Source: Magallana angulata (Eukaryota > Mollusca > Bivalvia > Ostreida > Ostreidae). From it: a stretch of 64,000 bases of DNA. The notes beneath the pieces are model-generated. The model saw nothing but the letters and a program-made list of their open reading frames with translations. It did no database searches and had not been told where the DNA came from. Positions 25,401 through 37,300 of the stretch are shown piece after piece. Location: assembly GCF_025612915.1 (NCBI RefSeq), contig NC_069118.1, positions 20,149,566-20,213,565 on the forward strand, written 5' to 3'. Numbering within the stretch: the first letter of the stretch is position 1; every line of letters starts with the position of its first letter. Position numbers and translations under genes: made by a program.

Positions 25401-27295
25401 CTGCATACATACAGTGTTTGTAATAAAAATAAATAGATATCATTATTTATCTTTGTACAAGGTTTTTATTTATTTTCGTGTATATTCACTCATATTTATG
25501 TATTAAACAAGATCTGCACATACTTTTTTTTCCGAATTTAATACATGTACCTGTATACATCTGTATTATAAAACGATGTAGCATATATTTACAAACTAAA
25601 AAAAATGACTAATTTAAAAAAGGATTTACCCCTAACATAACTCGTACTGCGATCTGTGCAGGTATTGTGATTGTCATAAAAAACTTTATTGTCAATTGAT
25701 ATGCAACTTGTAAATCAGGTATATTTACCCAGCGCTTTATAAATTTGTATCAGTAGAAGAGTTCTTGGGTATCTTTACAGTTTATTTACTACAAGTTATG
25801 CGGATGTGTACCTGTCACGGCTCTTGCCGTAAACATAAATAGATCGACGCACTGCATTATCGATGATCTCATTTTTTCTCTCTAAAGGTGGCGGATCGGC
25901 TCTTTTACCCCTGCCCTGCCCTCCCATTACGTTGGAGGAGGAGGCGGCGCTGACCAAAACTCTGTCCCAGAACGGGGCCACCATTAACGACATGAACACC
26001 ATCAGGAAACACATCGAGGAACTCAAAGGCGGCGGGCTGGCCAAGGCGGCATTCCCCGCGCAGGTACATTCCGAAATGAATGGCATATTCTAAAACTTGG
26101 ATTGGCCTGACTGATTAGACTTGGCCTCGTTTGTATTTGGTCTCATGCGGATTAAAAATTCACTGCTTTGGTGTGTAAAAAGAAATGAAAAAAAAGTTTT
26201 CAAATATAATTCCAGGCAATTGTAAAATGTCAAAACATTTTCAGAAACTTGTTTTTAAAATACGAAGACTGTTCAGTTTGATTGGAAAAATGTAACATGC
26301 AATTTGATGCATATTTATGGACATGTATTTGTTTTATTTGTTAGGTGATCTCATTAATTCTTTCTGACGTTGTTGACGATAAGATGGACATTATCGCTAG
26401 CGCGCCCACCGTTTTCGACATTTCGTCGCCTCAGATGTGTATTGATATTTTCAAAGAGCTCAAAATACAGAAGCAAGTACCCGCTTCCGTCAACGAATTC
26501 CTATTTAAGAAATCCGTCGAGTTTGCAAAGATGCCATCATTGAAAAAACCAGAGGCCGGATATTCTACACCATGGTCCAAGTTTCAGCATGTGAAAAACG
26601 TCATCGTAGGAAACAACAGCATGGCCACACAGGCCGCCAAAGATCGGGCGGAGGAACTGGGACTACTTTCGCTCGTGTTAAGTGCATCTCTGGAAGGGGA
26701 AGCACGCAACGTGGGCGAACTATTCGTAGATATTGCGAAGTATATAGCATTTGTGTACAATTACAAGCCATCGCGTGATGGCGGGTCCGTATCACTAGTC
26801 CAGCTGGAGCTAAAACTCGCGCAGTTTGGTTTCGAGAAAAAAGTGCTGAATGATCTGAACTCTCTGACAAGGAAAGCTTGCAACTGTCGTAAAGGTGTCT
26901 GCGTCGTAAGCGGAGGAGAAACTGTTGTAAAAGTCAAAGGTCAAGGAAAAGGTGGGCGGAATCAGGAAATGGCGCTTGCTTTTGGAATAGGGTTGGAAAA
27001 TGCGCGTGTTGAGGAAGAAAAATTAAAGCGGTTCTCGATCGAGTTTCTGAGCGGCGGCACGGACGGACAGGACGGGCCGACGGACGCCGCCGGAGCCATA
27101 GCAGACGACAACTTAATCCAGAAATGTACGCTAGAGGGCGTGGAGGCGGAAACTTTTCTGGAGAAGAATGACAGTTATACGTTGTTTTCGGACCTGGATG
27201 ACGGGGCATACATTGTCAAGACAGGTCTAACCGGAACTAACGTTATGGACATCCAGGCCCTGATCGTTAGACCCAGGAACCTTGATGACCTCTGA
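22218..27295 (+). CDS. GLYCTK: D-glycerate kinase (GLYCTK), five exons visible, spliced
   Basis: Phosphorylates D-glycerate with ATP in serine and fructose breakdown; the animal enzyme belongs to the MOFRL-type (class II) glycerate kinases. Coding exons are 22218-22430, 22708-22908, 23258-23409, 25888-26063 and 26345-27295. All junctions are GT-AG and phases agree throughout. From the methionine at 22348 the product is 520 residues, close to the ~523 of the human protein. The N-terminal kinase domain shows VGFGKA at about residues 53-58, ISGGGSALL at 144-152 spanning an intron, and NTIRKHIEELKGGGLA just before the last exon. The C-terminal MOFRL domain shows GGRNQE near 407 and SGGTDGQDGPT near 440-450, then TGTNVMD. 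The frame stays open upstream of Met22348 to a splice acceptor, adding 43 Arg/Ser-rich residues that resemble a mitochondrial targeting peptide. The true start is therefore probably in an unseen upstream exon. Confidence 0.96.
22482..22667. mobile_element. Pogo/Tigger-like MITE in GLYCTK intron 1
   Basis: Ends are CAGTTGAACTTTGATATCTC and the inverse of CAGTCAAACTTCATTATCTC, flanked by TA on both sides (22480-22481, 22668-22669). GATATCTCGAA(C/T)AC occurs three times inside. Length is ~186 bp with no coding capacity. It is a typical non-autonomous TA-target element, moderately old given mismatches between the ends. Confidence 0.75.
22708..22908 (+). CDS. GLYCTK: GLYCTK exon 2 (of those visible)
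   Basis: Acceptor TTTGCAG and donor GG|GTGAGG. Carries VYVVGFGKAVAGMARAVE and DGIISVPH, both matching the animal family. Enters and leaves in phase 2. Confidence 0.95.
23258..23409 (+). CDS. GLYCTK: GLYCTK exon 3
   Basis: Acceptor GATTTCAG and donor TG|GTAATT. Encodes KVMEGAKGNLPDADSERAA and HILIVLISG. The terminal glycine codon is split by the intron, inside the conserved ISGGGSALL motif. Confidence 0.95.
23410..25887 (+). other. GLYCTK intron 3
   Basis: The largest intron of the gene, about 2.5 kb. It holds the foldback MITE at 23580-23693 and an extremely AT-rich patch near 24,330-24,420. No nested gene was seen. Confidence 0.85.
23580..23693. mobile_element. Foldback MITE in GLYCTK intron 3
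   Basis: A near-perfect hairpin. The left arm starts GAGTATTATGAGGTGATAAA and the right arm is the inverse of GAATATTATGAGGTGATCAA. The arms run ~55 bp each and meet at AAAGCCC-AAAGGACTTTAT. No target duplication could be fixed with confidence and there is no coding content. Confidence 0.75.
25888..26063 (+). CDS. GLYCTK: GLYCTK exon 4
   Basis: Acceptor CTCTCTAAAG and donor CAG|GTACAT. Encodes GGSALLPLPCPPITLEEE and GATINDMNTIRKHIEEL, closely matching the human protein. It is distinctly GC-richer than the surrounding intron. Confidence 0.96.
26345..27295 (+). CDS. GLYCTK: GLYCTK terminal exon with MOFRL domain
   Basis: Acceptor TTTGTTAG, then VISLILSDVVDDKMDIIASA, and 316 residues to TGA at 27293-27295. 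It contains the whole MOFRL domain in one exon. All key glycine-rich motifs are intact, with no frameshift. Confidence 0.97.
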   Translation: MISLILSDVVDDKMDIIASAPTVFDISSPQMCIDIFKELKIQKQVPASVNEFLFKKSVEFAKMPSLKKPEAGYSTPWSKFQHVKNVIVGNNSMATQAAKDRAEELGLLSLVLSASLEGEARNVGELFVDIAKYIAFVYNYKPSRDGGSVSLVQLELKLAQFGFEKKVLNDLNSLTRKACNCRKGVCVVSGGETVVKVKGQGKGGRNQEMALAFGIGLENARVEEEKLKRFSIEFLSGGTDGQDGPTDAAGAIADDNLIQKCTLEGVEAETFLEKNDSYTLFSDLDDGAYIVKTGLTGTNVMDIQALIVRPRNLDDL

Positions 27296-28074
27296 TCTTG
27301 ACCTTGACATAGGTTTTTTCATGGGTGGTTTTTCTTAAGTGACGAAATTAAAGCGCTTTACATAATGTGCAAATAATTACGGATAACATATTTTGCAATC
27401 TAGTTTAACACGGGTGATTCAATTTTTTATTGATAATTTTTTTTAACTGGATACAGATTTTTAGGGGTTAGTTGAAGAGATAGTGCAATGTACTTTTGTG
27501 GAGCAACTTTTGTTTGTATCGTTCTTAACTACGTAAACAATGGTTTTCATTTTTATTTATTTTTGTACATCGAAATATACAACTTAACATGTGCCATAAA
27601 CAAGACGTTTTGTTTAAACATAGTGCTACATTACAGATGCTGTGTTCTTTGTTTTCTTAGTGCAGCTCTTGTACAATACAAGCACATTATTATATGACTG
27701 CTGCAATGATAAGAGTACACAGTATGAATATTCTGATTCAGGATCAAATTCAGATATTCTAGAAACTGACACAGTAGAAAACCAAGGGAAATCTGTTGGT
27801 AACAGTGCAATTGAAATGATAATTAGATGCCCCTTGTGTATGTATTGACGTGAACGTATTTTTATTTATTTATAGACGGTGCATTCTGATTATTAATTGC
27901 GCATGTGTGACCTATATTACTCAAAGGCGGAAGTTATTAATAATACACCCAAGAGACAAATTTGATGTTGAAGTTGCTCTTCCTATTAAGATACTTTGAT
28001 CACATGAAGTTAAAAGTGTTTAATTATTCTTAATAAATAGGTATACATGAACATGTATATGAAAGAGAAATAAA
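27296..28074 (+). other. Probable GLYCTK 3' UTR
   Basis: AT-rich, without coding signal. The AATAAA at 28069-28074 is a plausible polyadenylation signal and another similar hexamer lies near 28,032. The true end is not determinable from sequence alone. Confidence 0.35.
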
Positions 28075-29589
28075 ACTGAATGATCTATATTATTATGCCG
28101 TGAAGAAAATAAAATGTTTAATGGAAGTTTTGACGTATAAATTCCTCTGACATGCGAACAATAGACTTTGATATATGGACATAGTTGATCTGAAAATTAT
28201 CTCGACCTAAGAATGAATTCTTAGTTGTGTATGTACATCTGACGTTACATTGTAATGAACTGTCACCCAAACTCATTAACTATTAGCATTGCTGACCCTA
28301 GTGGAGTAAATCACTCGACGGGCCCCTAGAAATGTGCACATATATTGTCTTGTATACATATAGGTAATATGTACTGTTGTTTTACTGGTATAAATCTTGT
28401 CTGTCTTGGTGATGTATTGAAGTTTTCTATTTTAAGAGCAAGAGATCTTGGCTATGGGGAATTACTGTAGATCACAACAGTGAATACATAATAAAACTAT
28501 TCTGTGTGTTCTCATTTACATAGATTGAAATGAATGATCGATTTTAGAAACTAATATATATTTTTGAACATAGATACATGATTTCATTAATTTTATTAGA
28601 AATTTTATTAGAAATAAAAAATAAAGAAAATGGATTTGATTTATATATGCAATACAACAATTATTTCCTTTATCTACCTACGTATTTTGAGCTGACCCCC
28701 TCAAATCTTCAAATCATCTGATTGAAATAGTTATCAATGTTTTGATTCATTGTATGCCAAAACAGAGACGCCATGTACAATTTATATCGCCTCTCGATTG
28801 GCATTTGGTACGAGTAAGAAATTGAAATTGGCATCCAATAATAACAAAGGTGTGAGATAAATTAGGATAGGCATTCTTTTGAAGATGATTTAAAATAGAT
28901 TCTTTTGAATAAGTTAATATTAGTATCACAATTCTTTAACAGTGTGTGGCTTAGCAGGTCTGATTTAGTGACATTGGTAAAAATAAATCTAATTCTTTTA
29001 ATGAGATTTTGACAGATCAAGACTTATACTCAATATTAAAAACAGGAGTGCCGCTAATCTTACTTCATGCATATTTTCGTTTGAAAACCAACTTCATGTG
29101 AGTGAAAAATATACATCTTTGCAAATCGTACAAACCAGTTATGTTAAAAATAAACCGAAGCAATGAACTCAAGGAACTATTTTTTTCTTTTTCAATTTTA
29201 TTTAACAAATTCATACATCTCTCATCAATGATAACGAATGAAGCAAAACAAAAGTGCTCTAACATTACATGCAATGCAAATTCCCCAGTTTGACCTGCCA
29301 CTCTTGGAGTACAATGGTCCAAACCAGTGCTACAAATAAAATTAATGTAAATATCAAGGTTCTTAAACCTGTAAAAGAATGATCTATATAAAAGCTTTAT
29401 TACAACACAAAATTGTTTTTTTCATTTCCCAAATGCGTTACTTTCCTAATTTATTGCATTGTAAAAAGCTTGAATTGTGCAACGTTTCAATGTTGAATAA
29501 TGGAAGTATTTAAAAAAAAAAGACGAAATACTATCAACGGAAATGAAAAACAAAGTACAATATCAGTGTCAATCCAGCACCGGGGCCTG
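28075..29589. other. Non-coding stretch, no gene seen
   Basis: AT-rich intergenic sequence. Short open frames on both strands near 29,065-29,322 have no domain and overlap each other. Confidence 0.4.
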
Positions 29590-29840
29590 TTGGCTACGCA
29601 TGCGCAGCTGTCAGCGTTTACAAACGTCTTTAGGCATCGAATTCAGTCGAATCCAAAAAGCAGATTTCTCACATTTTGAAATTTCATACTGCAGTCACGA
29701 ACATCTTCTTTCACATCGGTAATTTTCTACGTCTTTGGTCCCACGGGCCAAAACATGTAATCACGTGTAAACGTCGTTTTAACGTCACTTCCGCTTCTGA
29801 CAGGCGTTCCTCACACACAGGCATTGCGTCACGAAAAGCT
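29590..29840. promoter_or_regulatory. Candidate CpG-richer promoter-like patch
   Basis: A locally GC- and CpG-richer segment in an AT-rich setting. It contains ACGCATGCGCAG (29596-29607, close to the NRF-1 consensus), AATCACGTGT (E-box-like) and CACTTCCGC (ETS-like). No gene start adjoining it was identified on either strand. Regulatory function is inference from motif content only. Confidence 0.25.
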
Positions 29841-29990
29841 AAGAACTAATGAAAATATAACTACTAGTGTTGAGATAACTGTTCGTTTTGGCTGACTATT
29901 GCTAGCAGAGTCTGCTTTTTTGGACGGAGAGGGGGTGGTCTTTTGACTAGAAACCTAAAAGAGAAAATAAAATATGTATAATGTTGGTGT

Positions 29991-29994
<4 letters not shown>

Positions 29995-30048
<54 letters not shown>
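29995..30048. repeat. (TC)n microsatellite
   Basis: About 27 uninterrupted TC dinucleotides. Confidence 0.97.
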
Positions 30049-30051
<3 letters not shown>

Positions 30052-31254
30052 ATTCAAAATAATTACATGTACATGTATCAATCCCTTAAAACTTTTACTT
30101 ATTAGCACTGGTAACATCATTTTTGAATTTTTTTTTTCAAAGTATAACAGTTTTTATATTTATCACATACATGTATCTATTAAAAACTGTTAAGGAAACG
30201 TATGGAAATGGTTAGCTAAACGATTGACATAACTTTGACAACTGAGCCGATCTCGTTTTAACAATCTGCACAATTTTCATAATACACAAAAACTTTCAAA
30301 CGGGCATACAAAATATTTTAACTGGCAAGTAAAATTTTTGCAACTAGTCAGGTGAAATAAACGCGGCTTGTTCCCAAACGCGTTTTATATACCTTGCTCG
30401 TAATGGCAAAGCTAATGGAAAACGTTTTGAAGCATGTCTTTCCATTGTTCACAAGCGATGAATGTCATAATACTAGTCCTGTCTGTTTTTTAAAACATCA
30501 AGTTTAAAAACATTTTTTGCAATTTACCAAAAAAAAAGAGGATTCTCTTTTATCTATGGGCCATAAATGTTCTAATTTCAGCGTCCTACAGCCGATAAAC
30601 ATCAGGTTTCCTCTCCCTGACAAATCCATTATTGTACAATGTTGATGTCCAATTAATATGGGCAGCAAATGTCGACCCTGTCAACATCTTTGGACAGAGA
30701 CGAATGATCAGTTATCACAATTTCGAATAGACAGAAAAATGAATTTAGTTTAAAATGAAAGATATAATTTTAAAATTGTTTTGAAGATTATGAAAAAAAA
30801 ATTCTTCAATTTTTTAGGGATTTTCGGCTGTATTGAATGGAACTCTTATTATTAAATTGTTTTCTTCTGAGTGCAAAGATCTGAGCTTTTTAAATAGATC
30901 CATTCCCATAGATTGTCATTCGTATAAACTTAGAAAAACACATGCCGTGATGTCTGTATTTATGTACACTCATGATCCTCAAATAGGGCTGAATTTCCTC
31001 TTCAAAGTGGAAAATGATTAAAAAGGCCACTTAAAGGATTAATTTCATATATTTTGACAAAATTACTTTTGAAGCCATTAATCAGACTTATCAGTGGAAA
31101 TCATCAGCAATTCGGAGATATTTCAGTCGTCATGCTTGCTCTTTTTTCTAGTCTGCATTAAAATGGTGGACGGTATTGCACACGAGATTTGTGTATTTTT
31201 TTTTAATACAAAGATGAAATAATTGAGTTAAAAAGAACCATTTCTCGTCCATAT
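30049..31254. other. Non-coding stretch downstream of the minus-strand gene
   Basis: Nothing recognised. It may include 3' UTR of the minus-strand gene. Confidence 0.4.
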
Positions 31255-31347
31255 TTAAGATAAGACCTTGTGGCAAATGGTGTAACTCGTTTCCTTTACG
31301 TTCCAATGCATTCCTATAACCCTTTGTAAAATATTAAGACTAGCGTT
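31255..31347 (-). CDS. Probable terminal exon of the cysteine-rich gene
   Basis: Acceptor AACTGTTTCAG, in the phase (0) required by the preceding exon. It reads 30 residues (NASLNILQRVIGMHW...) with one cysteine, then TAA. The open length is only modestly above chance in this base composition, so this is a candidate. Confidence 0.35.
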   Translation of the reverse strand, partial: NASLNILQRVIGMHWNVKETSYTICHKVLS

Positions 31348-34300
31348 CTGAAACAGTTGGCTGTTTTTTCCGCCAGTGAATAAATGTAACCCATTTTTTT
31401 TATTCCCGCATTAAATATTTAAATCAAACATTTGCTTGCTGTTTTAAGATCTGAACATCTAAAAATACGACATGAAATATGCTATATAATTCATACACTT
31501 GGAGTTCCTGACATCAAAGCAAGCTGATTTTCAAATAATTTCGGTACTTGTTTAAATAAATGCATAATAATACATTTAGTGTAGCATTAAGGATAGGGCA
31601 AAAATCCAATTTATATTAGTCACCCAAACGATAACAGATACCCAGAGTCCTTTGCAATCACTGGTTTCAGTATTTGTTCCATTAAATCAGCACGTTATTT
31701 CATGACGGTTTGTTTCGCTGCTATTTGTGTATGCTCAAAATGTACTAAGCTGGTTCGCATTAGTCCTTTTAAGGTAGACTTACTTTATCACAGCCCTGGC
31801 TCCCCCGTATGAGAGTCCGAGCTAGTTTATCCTTCAATGTTATGGCTTCCGGGCCGCACTGTTGGTCCTCTAAGGATTTACCAATGCAACTCAACAATCT
31901 GTCTACTTCACTGAAACACACCAAAAAATAATAATTAAAGGTGTATATTTTAAAATTTCCTCTGTGTTTTTTTTCGTAGATCTGCACAAAATACACATAT
32001 ATTATATATACACAATATCCTAAATTGAAATGATGAAAAATTATTTTGTTGTTGTCATTTTATATGGAAGCCAAGGATCTTTGGCAGAAACATGGCATAA
32101 AAAAACTTGGAAGTTGAATTTCTGGTCTCGCTAGAAATGTCACGTGACTTTTATTAAGAAATTAAATATTAAGCAGTTAAGTGACTACTATCAATCTTAA
32201 TTACTCGCTCGGTCTTGTTGATATAATTATATTCACTTGACAGAAGTAAAATATGACTGCCACATCTCTCCATGAGTCAGAGATAAAAATGATGTCCCTG
32301 CTCATACATATATAAAAGGTTGATGGATTTTTTAAAAAAAACTGCTTAGTTTAGTATGCTCAAAGAACTATAATTCAAAAATTTCTGAACTTTTTTCACC
32401 TTTAAAACTTTTTCTTAGTACATGTACTTACCTACAATATTTTATTATATAAGTTCGATCTAAGTCTGTTATGATTCGGACCGTAGTATTCATGACATCT
32501 TTAAAGCATTTCTCATTGCCTGCCCCTGACCTTTCAAAGCAAATTCTATTTCTTGCATAAACTGAAAAAGAAAACAAAAAATATTTATTTTAAATATTGT
32601 ACATTGAAACCGACGTAAATTGTGTTCAACAGGAAAACGACTTGAAAATCGATTTTTTTATCCTAAAGCAACTGAATGGTTAATATTGCAAACCAAAAAC
32701 ATTTCGAAGTTGTTTCATTCCCAAACACAAAATGATTTCGTCCCACAATCGACTATATATGATTGTAACATCACATTCCACCCCCTCAAATATCACAGTT
32801 TCTGTATATTAATTACTTGTCTTTACCCTCCTTATTGTAGTATAAGCGAGTAAGGGTGAATCTGCGAGAGTGGCGTGTTTGACTCGTTTGATAGACAAGG
32901 CGGCGGAAGCAACAGTTGTTTTATACGACAGGTTCTAAAGTCAGTCATCAGGTTTAATTTATCATAGACATCCTTTTACACGTCTTTACAATTTTAATTT
33001 CGTTCCTCTTCCTCAAAGTCTAGACATAGAGCTGGACCCACAACGGTACGCTGCTTGCTGTGTCCGCAACTCAAACGGCGAGTGTAATGAAATTAAAACA
33101 ACAGTGACGAGTGAAGCCCTGTTGGAAGATACAGAGAGTGCATGATATTAAACGATTAGAGCGCACAACGCTAAGGTTCAACAGCATTTTTCTCATAAGT
33201 GGAACCATAACTCATTAATAAACAACAGAGGATTTTTCTATAGAGATGTTCATCAATCGTTCCATAAGAATGAAACCGAAAAGAACAGAAAACATGGTTA
33301 CATAAAAATCAACAACGCAAAAATTGCAGTGGATGTACAGTCAAACCCCTGCCAAGAGGCCTGAACTTCTATGCCGCTCATATTTGATAAACCTGCGGCA
33401 TTCAACATTCCGGAAATCGCCGCCTTAACCAAATCTTAGAAGCACTCTGTCTATAATAATATAAATACATATTTCTCCTGATGACGGTGGCGCCACGAAT
33501 CATGTCATACTAATGATTGCCGTTCAGTTGCAAGGGTTTGCATTAAATTCAGATAGAGTTCGAGGTCTGTGCGAGCGTTTCGTTTCGGCAATTCATGAGT
33601 TCTTCTCCTTGCTTTATTGGAGGGGGTCGTTAGCGCACCGACTCCGCTCACAATTATTACATTAAACGCGGCGTTTGTTATTTGATGGCCGATCACTTGA
33701 TTGAGAAAAATCAAGCTAAGTAGATATCCGCGCGATATCATCGCGATAATTACACGAGAATTACACGAGAATTGCATAACGCATTGATTTATGGAACAAG
33801 CTTGCTTTATCCGGAGTGCGGTTCTTTGAATCAAAAACAAACTTCTGAAGGATCAGAGATTTCTTTGTGACATTTTTCATATAAAGTAAAACAAAAGATG
33901 TTTTTTTAATATATTAAACATGGGGAGGGTTCGTTGTTATCTTACAAAGAAACATCTTTAAAATCTATTTCGACATGCTTTGAGAAACTTAATCACGCAC
34001 CTCAGCCGGTTCTTTTAATCAGGAAATCATTTATAAGAAGCTTGCCTTTTATTTTATTACAGGCGGAAAGTTTTACAGAATTATATTAATTGAATTAGAC
34101 CAGTCAAATATAAGATTCCGCCTTCAAATGCATGGCTTCAAAAGTGTTTTGGTTTCTAATCATGTAAACAATATGCTTTATGTGTTTACAGATAGGAATG
34201 CAAGAGTACGCATGCGGATCTTGCGCATTAAGTGTCATACAAATTGTGCCACCTCGTTTGCATTTGAAATTAAGATGACTGAGACAATGAGTTAGTTGTC

Positions 34301-37300
34301 CTCTAGCATGTCATGCAACTGTTAATGTCAATCAAATCGTTGACAGCTCATTTATTTTAAATACTTTGAAATTTTTTTTTTCTTTTCAAGAGTAAAGGAC
34401 TTTTATATTAAACGCTTTTTTGTTATATCTACATGTCTAAGATTAAAACATTTAACATGCGAGTTATAAACGTTTTCGATACGTTTTTCGTTAACATTAA
34501 AAATGCGAACCCAATTTTAATGTACATTTTACTTTAATGAATATTTTGCAAAACACATCAAATTCATGTGAAAAGTAAAATAAAATTTCTTATTTTCTAA
34601 AAAGGAAAATAAAATATATGGGGGGAAATGATATTCTTATATTAGCTCGCTCCTACGTTTGCACAGTAGATCCCTATTCTCTAATTCGAAGTTTGCAATA
34701 ACAATGTGATATGCCAATCTGGTAGCTCCAATACCAAACGCCTTGTTGGTTTTTTTATCTATAATACAGTACTGTATTGTTAATGTGATATAAGTAATGA
34801 TGAGTTTTAATTAACATACCTTCATAGAGAGAATCATCTCTACACAGCATCCCGAGCTCGTGAATGGCCAGGGGGATTTGTACAAGCTCCGCCTCGATTA
34901 TTGCATTGTCCTGTGGACAATTTGATTTCAGTTCGTTGATACAGGCAATGCCAGATTTGAGCTCTCTGTGAAATAAATGAAAATGTTTAATAATCTTACC
35001 TTTAGAAGAATAATTTACGATTTAATTTTCATTTTACAAATTCAAAACATAATATTCCATCTAGATCTAAATCACCGATAAGAAAAGTTACGCTTTTCCT
35101 ATTTTTCACGTTTTTACTTATAGAGGGGGTCAGATCGAGAGTAGGAATAAGTACGAGAAACACATATAGTAATGATATTAGGTGTGGTTTAGTTGAAATA
35201 GCGGCAATAATTTTTAATTCAGTTCGCCTTTACTAGTGGTTTTTTCTATGCGGAATAATTACGTTGATAACAATGAATTGTTTAGAATCTTCGAATGACC
35301 TTATTTCCAATTATAAGCAACAAACCAAAGAAAGAGATACTAGTATATGAATATAAAAAGTTTTCAAATGTTTTGTTTAGGAAAACCTCTTTCAAATATT
35401 ATATAAATACCATAATTAAACATCAATAATTTTGATTTACTGACTAATTGATTATTGATTGATTTATTGATTGATTGATAGCTGGGTCAGTAAACAGGGA
35501 TTATTCTTGGATGGACGACTTTGTTGCTCTGTTATAAGAGAAACATATATTAACATCCTTTTTTTAAATCGACGTTTATGCAAGACCTACATTATTTTCT
35601 GTACTTTGTGATATCAAAGCTACGATACGGAACCATCCAATTAATAAAAGCTATTTTCAGTGATGATTAGTATTTTTTTTAACTGGTAAAAAAATGTTCT
35701 GATTTTTTAAAATGGTTTTTTTATGGTTTCTAGTTCTTTTGTATGTAGGTTTGTCTGTTTGCTATCCGAGACAGCCCTGTCCGGTTCTTGAAGATCGCCC
35801 TTGAGAAAGTTTTCATTCTAAATATTTTGGTTGTCCTTAATGTTTTGTAAGTTTCATTTGAATAGAAAAACACATTATAAATGACGTCCTTTTCTTTAAA
35901 TGTGCATCACAACTCAGCCATTTCAAATTAAAAGCCTTTTATCTCTGTTTACTCGCATTACTTTCGTTTTCTTTGCTAAAATATTTTTGTTAGCGCTTTC
36001 TGTTTTAACAAGCCTCCCTCTAAAATGTTTCAGCGATGGGTTTGGTGAAAACTTTGGAACAAACTTGTGTCTTAACGTCTATTTATTTGGCTCAGATCTC
36101 GAGTTCAAGAGCACTCGCCAATGACTGTCAAGCTCTTGTAATAATGCGACCAAAATGGCCGCAGAGGCGCACGTTTTTGTTGTTCAACAGATTTTAATGG
36201 GAAAGATCAATTTGTCTTTGGCTGAATCGCGCACGAACTCTCAAAATTGTCAGGTGGCTTTTAAGGACGGAGAAATTATTTTACATTTTGTCAAATCAAA
36301 CAATGCACTTTCTATTTGTACGTTTAGGTTGCTCTCGTGCAAACTATTAATTTTCAATATATGATATGTTTTCTATTGAACGGGACGGGACCCCATTAGG
36401 TGACTCAAATGCCATGCAAGGGTCTGTGAGAATTTAACTAAATAGAATTTTGAGAGACACGTAAAGGAGTTGAAATTCGACGATAAAGTTATATGTGCAT
36501 AGATTGAAAAAAAAATCAAGTTATATGGTATTGTGAATAATAGAAATTCTTACAAGTATCTTACTAGTGTCATTTTATTTCCCTAATAATAAGGAATGAT
36601 AAATATATATTAAAAAAAAAATAAGTTCCATGACACAGGGATAGCAACTGCGACACAGAGAAATATACATGTAGATTGCCAGTCTCATTTCATTAACTTG
36701 AATTTTCATGCGCAGGTCACGTGATTAAGTGATTTAATATTCCTTAAAAATATGCATGTCTGGAGGAAACATCAAACAAACATTGACAGAACATAAATCA
36801 AAATTAGAAATTAAATTCTCAGTTAATTTATGATATTGATCGCCCCACATTTTCTGTCTGAGTGTTGTGAAGTTTGATTTGCCGAAGGGATAGATCGAGG
36901 ATTGCGCTGTGATTTGAGATACGGCGTACACTCCAACCACTGTGGGATATCCGCATGTACGTTTAATTAGTTGATACCTAGAAAATCGCAATCAAAGTAC
37001 ATGTACAACATTGATTGGGCGTGGGGAGGGGGAGGGAGGAGGGACGATTGCTGTTGTAATTGTAAAGGAATACTCTTCCATTCCAGCAATACACTGATCA
37101 GTCAAATTATTTTTACTTTCTGGTCCTAATTATAGTGAGATTTAAACTGCTAACTTTCCCCTGGTTGTCAATAGTAAACGTACAGTTAACATACTGTACG
37201 TGCAAAATAATCAACTAATGTACAGAGTAATTAATATACGTGTAGAATAATCAACTTATATACATGCAGAGTAATCAACTTACGTGCATAGTAATAAACT

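Noticed and set aside
26572-27209. Other open frames inside the last GLYCTK exon
   Set aside because: They are alternative-frame shadows of the GLYCTK coding sequence.
36830-36978. Minus-strand exon candidate (TYQLIKRTCGYPTVVGVYAVS)
   Set aside because: It has an acceptor-like CTAG and a compatible phase, but no usable donor downstream. The flanking firm exons join in phase without it.
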